Shown piece by piece: positions 1 to 7,534 of a stretch of DNA of 33,922 nucleotides (within the stretch, counting starts at the first letter, position 1; every line of letters begins with the position of its first letter). Source of the stretch: DATAFF01 sp036257595 (GTDB lineage: Bacteria; Pseudomonadota; Alphaproteobacteria; Rhizobiales; Aestuariivirgaceae); NCBI GenBank assembly GCA_036257595.1, contig DATAFF010000037.1:1-33922 (forward strand). The letters run 5' to 3'. The translations under genes were made by a program, and so were the position numbers. Under the pieces are notes generated by a model. It was not told where the DNA came from. It saw nothing but the letters and a program-made list of their open reading frames with translations, and did no database searches.

Positions 1-2375
1 CGCCCGGAAAGCGGCGTGCGCAACCCGTCGAGCGGATCGACATCGCGGCCGGTCCGCGGCCGCTGCGCCGCATTGGCCGATTGCTGCGCCTGGCTCTTGA
101 ACTGATCGAGATAGGCCGGCTGCGACGCGCCGGTGCTCGGCGCGGCTACCGGCGCTCCGCTATAGGCAGCGCTGCCGGCCGGCGACACTGGCTGCCCCTG
201 GCCGAGGCGCATCGGCCCGCCGAGCGTCGACGGCGAGCCGGCCACCGCACCCGGCGGCGGCGGCAAGGTGTCGACGATGGTCTCGCTCTCGGATGGCGGG
301 ATCACCGCGCCACTTCCGGTCTGCCCGTTGCGCGGCGTCTTGGCCTTGCCGGAGCCCGCCGGCGGCGTGCCGGCAGAGACCGCGCCAACACTGTCCTGGT
401 TCGTCGCTGCGCCATCCGACACCCGGCTCCTTGCCGTATCCGAGGTGTCCGCCAGCGCCACCCGGCTCGGCGATGGCTGCTGTACGCGACCGGTCGCGGC
501 CTTGCTGGGACTGGGCTCAGGCGTGCTGACGCTCTGCTCCGAGGTCGGCTCGATAAGGGGAGCGTTGCCATCGACCGAAGGTTCGGGCTGCGGCTCTGAG
601 GAACTGGCCACCGCCTCGATGCCTGATGGCGCCCGCCGCTCGTTGCTGCCCTGCACGCCGGGCGGCGGTGGCAGCGGCAGCGGCTCCGGTGCCGTGCCGT
701 CATTGCTGCTCGGCTCCGCCGGCGGTCCCGAATCCGACCCTGGCTCGGGCAGCGGCGCACCGCCGCCGGTCGCAGTCTCACCCGAGTCCTGGCCATCATT
801 GCTGCGCGGCGGCGCCACCGGCTGCTCCTCGGTCGGCACCAGCCTGTTCTGTTCGACCGCCTCCTCGCCCAGGATCCGATCATAGATCTGCTTTCGGCCC
901 TGCTGCAGCGGCTGCGGCGGCGGCACATTCGCCGTCGCTGCCGGTCCGGGGGCCGGCGTATCGGCCTGCGGCTCGGGCGTCGCCTTGGCAGGCTCCTCCG
1001 GCGCTGCGATGACCGGGATCTCCTGATTGGCCGTCGACGCCGACGATGACGGCAGGTTGAACTTCTGGGTGTAGAAGAAGATGAGCACGCCGACGATCAA
1101 GGCGAGCGCCAGCAGCGCCAGCAGCAGGATCAGCGGCCCGCCTCGCCCCCGCGGCTCCTCCTCGGCATACTCCTCGTCATACTCGCGATAGGCATTGTTG
1201 TAGTCGGCGACCTGCGCCCGCTGCCGCCCGACGGCTCGTGCGTCGGAACGGCGCTCGCCGTCATAGGCCTCGTCCTGCTCCTGCTCCTCCGGCTCGGTCA
1301 AGCGCTGCCGCGCCACCGGCGACCGCGGCGCCACTGCCACGGCGCGGCGGCTGCGTGCCGGATCGGCATAGACGTCCTCAGCGACATTGCCATAGCCAAG
1401 CTCGGGCTGCGCCGCATAGGCCTCGGCACGCTGCGGCGCCGCCGGCCTCGACGGCGCCGATCGGGCGAGCGTGTCGCCGCCGTTCCACGACTCCTGACCA
1501 TAGGCGGCTGCCGCCTGCGCCGGCTGTCCCTGCTGGCGCGAAAAGGCCGGTGCGGCGGCCATGCGCTGCGGCTGATAGGGCTGCTGGCCATAGGGATAGC
1601 CAGGGCTGCGCGGCGGCGCATGGGCCGACTGTCCCGGTGCTGGGTGCGCTTGCAGCGGCGGCTGCCAACCCTGCTGCCCGCCATTTGGTGGTCCAGCCGG
1701 GCGCTGCGGCGCTTTCGGCGGCGCGGCCGCTGGTCCCGGCTTGCTGTCACCTGCCAACTCGTCGGGCGCGAAGCTGAACCGCGGCGCCGCCTCCGGAGCT
1801 TTGGCCAATGGCGGTGGCGCCGCCTGGCTGCGCGCCGTGGCGGCGCGCTGCCGCGCCAGCCGCTCGGCCGCCTCGCGCTGCTGGCGCAGGCGATCGGCGA
1901 AGTCATCAGAGGCAGGGCCGCTGCTGCCATTGGCGGCGGAGGATGGCGCCGGCGCGCGCGGCGGCAGCGATGGAGCCGCGGCGCGGCTCGACGGCACCTG
2001 TTGCGGGTTCGCCTGACCATTCGGTGGAGCCGCCCGCGCTGTTTGCGGCGGCATCTGGTTGGCGGCGTGCTGATTCTGTGGCGGACGCCCCGGCGCAGCG
2101 GCGGTGTTCGGACGCGGCGCCATCGGCGCTGGGCGAACCGGCGTGGCACCCTGCCCGCGACCTGCCGACACGGGCTGCCCTGCCTCGGACGATACAGGCT
2201 TCGACGGCCCGGCTCCCGGAGACGCGACGACAAGCCGAGGCTCGGTGGGCTTGCCACCGTTCTCCGACCGGAACTCCTCGGAAATCTTTGGCAGATCCTT
2301 GGAAGCGTCCTTCGCGATCCCCAATCGTTCGCGCCAGTTTCGCCGTTCGCCGCTATTGGTGGAGTCCTGATCCAT
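1..2375 (-). CDS. Proline/alanine-rich single-pass membrane protein, probable SPOR-domain protein (partial, C-terminus off the left edge)
   Basis: An uninterrupted frame runs from the ATG at 2375 to the window edge, giving 791 complete codons. The first ~410 residues are low complexity, rich in Pro, Ala, Gln and Arg, with an acidic patch (YREYDEEYAEEE) just before the membrane. One hydrophobic segment lies at about residues 415-435 (LILLLALLALALIVGVLIFF). A second Pro/Ser/Glu-rich stretch follows, which should be periplasmic. In alphaproteobacteria the gene directly after dgt-argS is usually a SPOR-domain protein that binds denuded septal peptidoglycan. The SPOR domain would be at the unseen C-terminus, so this name rests on gene order and architecture, not on a visible domain. 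It starts 15 bases after the argS stop, behind an AGGGGAAG ribosome-binding site, so it is probably co-transcribed with argS. The N-terminal cytoplasmic part is unusually long. Confidence 0.8.
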   Translation of the reverse strand, partial: MDQDSTNSGERRNWRERLGIAKDASKDLPKISEEFRSENGGKPTEPRLVVASPGAGPSKPVSSEAGQPVSAGRGQGATPVRPAPMAPRPNTAAAPGRPPQNQHAANQMPPQTARAAPPNGQANPQQVPSSRAAAPSLPPRAPAPSSAANGSSGPASDDFADRLRQQREAAERLARQRAATARSQAAPPPLAKAPEAAPRFSFAPDELAGDSKPGPAAAPPKAPQRPAGPPNGGQQGWQPPLQAHPAPGQSAHAPPRSPGYPYGQQPYQPQRMAAAPAFSRQQGQPAQAAAAYGQESWNGGDTLARSAPSRPAAPQRAEAYAAQPELGYGNVAEDVYADPARSRRAVAVAPRSPVARQRLTEPEEQEQDEAYDGERRSDARAVGRQRAQVADYNNAYREYDEEYAEEEPRGRGGPLILLLALLALALIVGVLIFFYTQKFNLPSSSASTANQEIPVIAAPEEPAKATPEPQADTPAPGPAATANVPPPQPLQQGRKQIYDRILGEEAVEQNRLVPTEEQPVAPPRSNDGQDSGETATGGGAPLPEPGSDSGPPAEPSSNDGTAPEPLPLPPPPGVQGSNERRAPSGIEAVASSSEPQPEPSVDGNAPLIEPTSEQSVSTPEPSPSKAATGRVQQPSPSRVALADTSDTARSRVSDGAATNQDSVGAVSAGTPPAGSGKAKTPRNGQTGSGAVIPPSESETIVDTLPPPPGAVAGSPSTLGGPMRLGQGQPVSPAGSAAYSGAPVAAPSTGASQPAYLDQFKSQAQQSANAAQRPRTGRDVDPLDGLRTPLSG

Positions 2376-2390
2376 CTACCCGGTCTTCCC

Positions 2391-4136
2391 CTACATAACG
2401 TCGACGGGCCTCACGCCGAGGACCTTAAGGCCACTGGCGAGAGCATAACGAATCGCACTCAGAAATGCGAGCCGCGCAAAGGTGACTGGTCGATCCCGCT
2501 TCGAGATAAATCTCAATTGAGGCGACTTTAGGCCCGCGTTCCAAAGTGCGTGAAAATCGCTTGCCAATTCAAAGAGGTAGAAGGCCACCCTGTGAGGCTC
2601 ATGGGCCGCCGCCGCTTGCTCAAGCACACGAGGGTACTCGGACAACCTGCGGATAACTTCGAGCATCGGCTCCTCGATCAGCAGCGAGAGGTCGGCCGAA
2701 GCGAGAGAATCGCTCGTGATCGACTCACCCAGTTCGAGCTCGGCATTGCGGAACACCGAGCAGATTCGCGCATGCGCATACTGCACGTAGAACACCGGGT
2801 TGTCGCGCGACTGCTCGGTGACCTTCTCGAAATCGAAATCGAGCGGCGCATCGTTCTTGCGATAGAGCATGATGAAGCGCACGACATCGGGCCCGACCTC
2901 GCCGACGACATCGCGCAAGGTGACGAATTCGCCGGCCCGCTTTGACATCCGCACCGGCTCGCCGCCGCGGAACAGCTTGACGAGCTGCGTCAGCTTGACG
3001 TCGCACACCACCCGCTTCTGCGACAACGCCCCGACCAGCGCCTGCAACCGTTTGACATAGCCGCCATGGTCGGCCCCGAGCACATAAATCAGCTGATCGA
3101 AGCCGCGGGCAATCTTGTCGCGCGCGTAAGCGACATCGGATGCGAAATAGGTGTAGGAGCCATCCGACTTGACGAGCGGCCGGTCGATATCGTCGCCGAA
3201 ATCGGAAGCGCGGAACAGCAGCTGCTCGCGGTCCTCCCAATCCTCCGGCGGCTGTCCCTTGGGCGGCGGCAGCCGGCCCTCATAGACGAGGCCCTGCCGC
3301 GCCAGATCATCGATCGCGATCTTGACGCCGCCCTCGCGATGGAGCCGGCCCTCCGACACGAACACCTCGTGATGGATGCCGAGCATCGCAAGATCGTCCT
3401 TGATGAGGTCGAGCATCATCGCCACCGCCGCCGCGCGCACCACCGGCAGCCATTCCGCCTCGGGCATGTCGAGCAGCGAACGGCCATGGCGATCGAGCAA
3501 CGCCTGGCCGACCGGCTTCAGATAATCGCCGGGATAGAGTCCGGCCGGGATCTCCCCGATGCTCTCGCCGGCCGCCTCGCGATATCTGAGGTAGGCCGAC
3601 CGCGCCAGCACGTCGACCTGCGCCCCGGCATCGTTGATGTAATATTCCCGCGCGACAGTGAAACCCATCTTGGCCAGCAGATTGGCGAGCGCATCGCCGA
3701 ACACCGCGCCGCGACAATGGCCGACATGCAAGGGCCCCGTCGGATTGGCCGAGACATATTCGACATTGACGCGCTGGCCCCTGCCCATGTCCGACCGTCC
3801 GAAATCCTCGGCCTCCCGCAGCACGTCGGCCACCACGCCCTGGAGCGCCGCATTCGACAGCTTGGCATTGATGAAGCCCGGCTTGGCGAACGACACGGCG
3901 AAATCGGGATCGCCGGCGAACTCCTTGATGAATTCATCAGCGAAAGCCGCCGGCGTCATGCCGGCCTGAGGTGCCGCGACGAACGGTGCGTTGTTCGCCA
4001 TCTCGCCATGCTCGCGATGGCGCGGCACCTGCACCGCCAGCTTGCCGAGATCGAGCGTGACCGAGGGAGCGAGACGCTGCACGACCGCAATGCTTGCGCC
4101 AGCCGATTTCTCGTAGAACTTCTTGAACAGGTCCAT
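2391..4136 (-). CDS. argS: Arginyl-tRNA synthetase
   Basis: Class I aminoacyl-tRNA synthetase charging tRNA-Arg in the cytoplasm; 581 aa, normal for the family. The ATP-binding HIGH signature is HVGH at residues 137-140, in the context SANPTGPLHVGH. The KMSKS loop appears as RMSKR at about 396-400. The C-terminal helical domain (from about 450) carries the tRNA anticodon-binding DALR-type sequence and ends near VLGVRPVDVM. The start is taken at ATG 4136, which has GGAG six bases upstream. An in-frame TTG at 4151 would add five residues, but the GGAG lies inside that extension. The gene follows dgt by 24 bases and precedes the SPOR-like gene by 15, suggesting a dgt-argS-SPOR transcription unit. 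Confidence 0.97.
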   Translation of the reverse strand: MDLFKKFYEKSAGASIAVVQRLAPSVTLDLGKLAVQVPRHREHGEMANNAPFVAAPQAGMTPAAFADEFIKEFAGDPDFAVSFAKPGFINAKLSNAALQGVVADVLREAEDFGRSDMGRGQRVNVEYVSANPTGPLHVGHCRGAVFGDALANLLAKMGFTVAREYYINDAGAQVDVLARSAYLRYREAAGESIGEIPAGLYPGDYLKPVGQALLDRHGRSLLDMPEAEWLPVVRAAAVAMMLDLIKDDLAMLGIHHEVFVSEGRLHREGGVKIAIDDLARQGLVYEGRLPPPKGQPPEDWEDREQLLFRASDFGDDIDRPLVKSDGSYTYFASDVAYARDKIARGFDQLIYVLGADHGGYVKRLQALVGALSQKRVVCDVKLTQLVKLFRGGEPVRMSKRAGEFVTLRDVVGEVGPDVVRFIMLYRKNDAPLDFDFEKVTEQSRDNPVFYVQYAHARICSVFRNAELELGESITSDSLASADLSLLIEEPMLEVIRRLSEYPRVLEQAAAAHEPHRVAFYLFELASDFHALWNAGLKSPQLRFISKRDRPVTFARLAFLSAIRYALASGLKVLGVRPVDVM

Positions 4137-4160
4137 GCACGTCTCCGACAAGTCGGGCGC

Positions 4161-5318
4161 TTAGCGGAAAAGCGGATCGAGGTCAAACAGCCGCTTGTGC
4201 TGATCCAACGCATATCGATCGGTCATTCCGGCGATGAAATCGCAGACCTGGCGAGGATAATTGCTGGCCATGTCTGCCGTGCCTTCATCGATCCATCCCG
4301 GCGGCAGCAGCAGCGGATCCTCGACATAGGCTTGGAACAGGTCGCGCACCACCCGCTGTGCCCGCCCCATGATGTCCAACACCTTCTCGTGGCGATACAT
4401 GCGCGACGACAGAAAGGCCTGCAGCGCCTTGTTCTTCTCCTGCATCTGCGCCGAGAAACACACCAGTCGCTCGCCCCGTTCCCGCACCTGATCGGCGCTC
4501 GTCATCGGCTGCCGCTTGAGCCGGCGCCGGGTTTCGCCGATGACGTCGCCGATCATCCATGAGATCACGCGGCGCACCGTCTCATGAATGATTCGTGCCC
4601 GATCGAGTCGCGGCCAGGTCTTCAGCACCTCGCTCAGCGCCTCGCCGGCCAGCGGCACATCGCCGAGATCGATGACCGCGAAGAGCTGTGCCCGCAGCCC
4701 GTCGTCGATGTCATGGGCATTGTAGGCGATGTCGTCGGCGATCGCCGCCGCCTGCGCCTCGGCCGGCGCATAGCTCGACGGGTCGACCCCGAGCGTGGCC
4801 ACGAGCTCGAGAACCGCCGTCGAGGCACTGGTGATCGGACCATTGTGCTTGATCAGGCCCTCGAGCGCCTCCCAGGTGAGATTGAGCCCGTCGAATGCCG
4901 CGTAACGCCGCTCGAGGCGGGTCACGATCCTCAGCGTCTGGGAATTGTGATCGAAGCCGCCATAGGGCGTCATCAGCCGGTCGAGCTCCTGCTCCCCGGC
5001 ATGCCCGAACGGCGTGTGGCCGAGATCGTGCGCCAGGGCGATCGCCTCGGTCAGATCCTCGTCGAGCCCAAGCGTCCGGGCGATCGAGCGGGCGATCTGC
5101 GCCACCTCGAGACTATGGGTGAGGCGGGTGCGATAATGATCCCCCTCGTGATAGACGAACACCTGCGTCTTGTGCTTGAGCCGGCGGAATGCGGCGGAAT
5201 GGATGATCCGGTCGCGATCCCGCTGGAAGACCGTGCGTGACGGCGTCTCGGGCTCCTCGACCAGCCGGCCGCGCGATGCGCTGGCAAAACAGGCAAAAGC
5301 CGCCGGATCGGCCCGCAT
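4161..5318 (-). CDS. dgt: dGTP triphosphohydrolase-like HD-domain protein
   Basis: A 385-aa HD-superfamily phosphohydrolase predicted to release triphosphate from dNTPs. The metal-binding HD motif is complete: His in RLTHS (about residue 68), HD in ALAHDLGHTPFGHAGE (about 97-98) and a later Asp in IADDIAYNAHDIDDG. The conserved FQRDRDRIIHSAAFRRLKHKTQVF block precedes it. An ATG at 5363 would add 15 residues (MSGQRGHLSIRAGGL), but the added codons look unlike coding sequence of this genome, and they contain a TTGACA element usable by erpA. I therefore prefer ATG 5318; neither start has a convincing ribosome-binding site. It is divergent from erpA and lies upstream of argS, a usual alphaproteobacterial order. 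The substrate may be broader than dGTP, as in other non-enterobacterial members. Confidence 0.93.
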   Translation of the reverse strand: MRADPAAFACFASASRGRLVEEPETPSRTVFQRDRDRIIHSAAFRRLKHKTQVFVYHEGDHYRTRLTHSLEVAQIARSIARTLGLDEDLTEAIALAHDLGHTPFGHAGEQELDRLMTPYGGFDHNSQTLRIVTRLERRYAAFDGLNLTWEALEGLIKHNGPITSASTAVLELVATLGVDPSSYAPAEAQAAAIADDIAYNAHDIDDGLRAQLFAVIDLGDVPLAGEALSEVLKTWPRLDRARIIHETVRRVISWMIGDVIGETRRRLKRQPMTSADQVRERGERLVCFSAQMQEKNKALQAFLSSRMYRHEKVLDIMGRAQRVVRDLFQAYVEDPLLLPPGWIDEGTADMASNYPRQVCDFIAGMTDRYALDQHKRLFDLDPLFR

Positions 5319-5335
5319 CAGCCCGCCCGCCCGGA

Positions 5336-5366
5336 TTGACAAATGCCCGCGCTGGCCCGACATAGT
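5336..5366 (+). promoter_or_regulatory. Candidate promoter for erpA
   Basis: TTGACA at 5336-5341 matches the -35 consensus exactly. The best -10 is CATAGT at 5361-5366 (4 of 6), with a long 19-base gap. It lies 40 bases before the erpA ATG and would overlap the dgt frame if dgt began at 5363. The spacing is not ideal, so this is only a candidate. Confidence 0.35.
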
Positions 5367-5405
5367 GATCGACGATCGACACCGCAGACCCTGGTCGAAG
5401 CTCCT

Positions 5406-5735
5406 ATGTCCGAACCTGTGACCCTGACCGCCCGCGCCGCCGAGCGGATCCGCGAGATCGCTGCCGGAAATGGCGGAAAAACCGCGCTGCGCCTGTCAGT
5501 GCTCGGGGGCGGCTGCTCGGGATTCCAGTATGATTTCGCCCTGGCCGACACCGCCATGGAGGATGACCTTGCGATTGAACGGGACGGTGCCACCGTTTTG
5601 ATCGATTCCATTTCCCTCGTCTACCTTCTCGGCTCCGAGATCGATTTCGAGGACGGGCTGATCGGCGCCTCGTTCAAGATCAACAATCCGAACGCCACCA
5701 CCTCCTGCGGCTGCGGCACCTCCTTCTCGATCTAA
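5406..5735 (+). CDS. erpA: Iron-sulfur cluster insertion protein, A-type carrier
   Basis: An A-type Fe-S carrier (HesB/IscA family) of 109 aa that passes assembled clusters to apo-enzymes in the cytosol. The three cluster-binding cysteines are present: Cys37 in GGGCSGFQY, and Cys101 and Cys103 in TTSCGCGTSF near the C-terminus. The start is ATG 5406 (MSEPVTLTARAAERI), matching the family N-terminus; the frame is open further upstream but that part resembles no family member. Assignment to ErpA rather than IscA follows the dgt-erpA-xth order common in alphaproteobacteria and the lack of nearby isc/suf genes. IlvD, also encoded here, is an Fe-S client class, though no direct link is shown. Confidence 0.9.
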   Translation: MSEPVTLTARAAERIREIAAGNGGKTALRLSVLGGGCSGFQYDFALADTAMEDDLAIERDGATVLIDSISLVYLLGSEIDFEDGLIGASFKINNPNATTSCGCGTSFSI

Positions 5736-5749
5736 GGCATGTTCTAAGC

Positions 5750-6535
5750 ATGCAGATCGCCACCTGGAACATCAATGGCGTCAAGGCACGCCTCGCCAAT
5801 CTGCTGCGCTGGCTGAAAGAGACCGCGCCCGACGTTTGCTGCCTGCAGGAGATCAAATGCGAGGACGAGGCCTTCCCCGGCGAAGCCCTGGAGGAGCTCG
5901 GCTACAACGTCGCCGTGCACGGCCAGAAGGGCTTCAACGGCGTCGCGGTCCTGTCCAAGCGGCCGCTCGAGGACGTGACGCGGCGGCTTCCCGGCGGCGA
6001 CGGCAGCGACCAGCATTCGCGTTATCTGGAAGTGGTGGTGCCGGGCGACCGCGGCGTCATCCGCATCGCCTGCCTCTATCTGCCCAATGGCAATCCCATC
6101 GGCACCGACAAGTTCCAATACAAGCTCGATTGGATGGACCGGCTGACGGCACGGGCCGGCGAACTGCTGAAGGACGAGGAAGCCTTCGTCATGACCGGCG
6201 ATTTCAACGTCATCCCGGCGCCGGTCGACGCCAGGCGGCCGGAGCTTTGGGTCAATGACGCGCTGTTCCAGCCGGAGACCCGCGCCCGCTTCCGCAACCT
6301 CCTCAATCTCGGCCTGACCGATGCCGTGCGGCTGCTCCACCCCGACGAGCCGATCTACACCTTCTGGGACTATCAGGCCGGTGCCTGGCAGCGGAACAAC
6401 GGCATTCGCATCGATCACCAGGTGATGTCGCCGCAGGCAGTCGACCGGTTGTCATCGATTCGCGTCGACCGCCACGTCCGCGGCTGGGACAAGCCGTCGG
6501 ACCATGTGCCGGTGATCGCCGAGCTGGATGTGTGA
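5750..6535 (+). CDS. xth: Exodeoxyribonuclease III / AP endonuclease
   Basis: A 261-aa endonuclease/exonuclease/phosphatase-fold enzyme acting in base excision repair, cutting at abasic sites and trimming 3' ends. Catalytic landmarks are in place: Asn7 in ATWNING, Glu34 in LQEIKCED, GDFNVIPAP in mid-protein, RIDHQVMSP, and the terminal SDHVPVIAEL with the catalytic His. Length is normal. It follows erpA by 14 bases and is probably co-transcribed. The ribosome-binding site is poor: the only purine run (AAGG) is about 12 bases upstream, and the ATG sits in the right arm of a small inverted repeat (GCATG at 5737-5741, CATGC at 5749-5753). Translation may therefore depend on coupling to erpA. Confidence 0.95.
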   Translation: MQIATWNINGVKARLANLLRWLKETAPDVCCLQEIKCEDEAFPGEALEELGYNVAVHGQKGFNGVAVLSKRPLEDVTRRLPGGDGSDQHSRYLEVVVPGDRGVIRIACLYLPNGNPIGTDKFQYKLDWMDRLTARAGELLKDEEAFVMTGDFNVIPAPVDARRPELWVNDALFQPETRARFRNLLNLGLTDAVRLLHPDEPIYTFWDYQAGAWQRNNGIRIDHQVMSPQAVDRLSSIRVDRHVRGWDKPSDHVPVIAELDV

Positions 6536-6552
6536 AGCGATGACAGTCGGAA

Positions 6553-6606
6553 TTAGGCAATAGGCAGTGAGCAGTGCTCTGCCTGCCACCTACTGCCTAC
6601 TGCCTT
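6553..6606 (+). repeat. Heptad-built intergenic repeat, copy 1 (between xth and the Sel1 gene)
   Basis: The left arm AGGCAATAGGCAGT (6555-6568) and right arm ACTGCCTACTGCCT (6592-6605) are complementary over 14 positions with one mismatch, separated by 23 bases. Both arms are made of a 7-base unit, GCAGTAG and variants such as GCAATAG; the right arm carries it on the minus strand. The right arm abuts the TAA stop of the minus-strand Sel1 gene. The left arm begins about 19 bases after the plus-strand xth stop. It could act as a bidirectional 3' end or RNA-stabilising hairpin; there is no clear U-tract. Related copies are at 13241-13330, 16134-16186 and 18751-18806. Confidence 0.85.
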
Positions 6607-7534
6607 ACTCGTCCGCAGACGGCGGCTCTTCCGCCGGATATTGCTCCGACCATTGCACCGCCAGCGCCTCGCCGGAGGTGCGCTCCTCGTCCGACACCTC
6701 GTCGAGCAGCGTGCCGAAGCGCGAGATGATCTGCGGGTAGGCGTCCGGCCGCGCCGTCTGGCGGGCCAGCGTGTACCACATCACCGCCTTGGCCTTGTCC
6801 TGCTTCACATGAATGCCGTCATAATGCAGGTCGCCCAGCATGGCCTCGGCCGGCGCATAGCGCTTGCGGGCCGCACGCATCAGCCAGCGAATGCCCTGAT
6901 CCGGCATCTTTTTGACGCCTTGGCCTTTCAGATACATCACGCCGATCGCATAGATCGCGGCGGGATGGCCATGGCCGGCGGCCGTCGAATAGAGATTGTA
7001 GGCCCGCACCGGATCCTTGTGGATGCTGTCGTTCGGCGCCCCGTCGCGATAGATGTCGGCCACCCGCACCAGCGCATCGACGGTGATGCGCATCAACCGG
7101 CGATTGGGCTGCTCGGAATCATAGGCGAGCGCCACCTGGCGGTAATAGGCGAAGGACTTGCCGGTATCGACGGTCACGCCCTTGCCGGTGCGATACATGT
7201 CGCCGAGATACCAGGTGGCGATCAGGCTCCCCGCCTTCGACGCCTTCTCGAGATGTTCGCGGGCCCGGACATAGTCGCCTTCGGCATAGAACTGCTTCGC
7301 CATTTTCATGTCGTCGCGCCACAACGACACGTCGCCGAGCTTGGGCAGCTCGGACTCGGGCTTGGCCGGCACGAAGGAATAGAATTGCGAGCCGAAGCCA
7401 TCGATTTCCTGCGCCGCTCCCGGGCTGATCGTCGACGCCGCCGTCCCGCCGAGCAAGGCGAGAGCCAGCAGGAGTCGACCTGCCCATCTTGTCTGGCAGT
7501 CGTTCCTATATGTCCGCATAACACACACTCTCAC
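6605..7534 (-). CDS. Secreted Sel1-repeat (TPR-like) protein
   Basis: A 309-aa protein of unknown exact role. An N-terminal signal peptide is evident: positive residues, then LLLALALLGGTAASTISPGAAQE with a likely AQ-E cleavage near residue 42. At least three Sel1-type helical repeats follow, visible as ATWYLGDMYRTGKGV, AAIYAIGVMYLKGQGV and AEAMLGDLHYDGIHV, so a periplasmic scaffold or adaptor is likely. The GTG at 7534 has an excellent ribosome-binding site (GGAGG five bases upstream); ATG 7519 would shorten the protein by five residues. With GTG 7534 the gene overlaps the end of ilvD by 29 bases, implying translational coupling. The C-terminus is acidic (AEEPPSADE), and its stop lies at the edge of a repeat element. 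Confidence 0.85.
   Translation of the reverse strand: MRVCVMRTYRNDCQTRWAGRLLLALALLGGTAASTISPGAAQEIDGFGSQFYSFVPAKPESELPKLGDVSLWRDDMKMAKQFYAEGDYVRAREHLEKASKAGSLIATWYLGDMYRTGKGVTVDTGKSFAYYRQVALAYDSEQPNRRLMRITVDALVRVADIYRDGAPNDSIHKDPVRAYNLYSTAAGHGHPAAIYAIGVMYLKGQGVKKMPDQGIRWLMRAARKRYAPAEAMLGDLHYDGIHVKQDKAKAVMWYTLARQTARPDAYPQIISRFGTLLDEVSDEERTSGEALAVQWSEQYPAEEPPSADE

Noticed and set aside
3066..4562. Plus-strand open frame (498 codons) across the argS-dgt junction
   Set aside because: It is antisense to conserved parts of both genes and is a compositional shadow.
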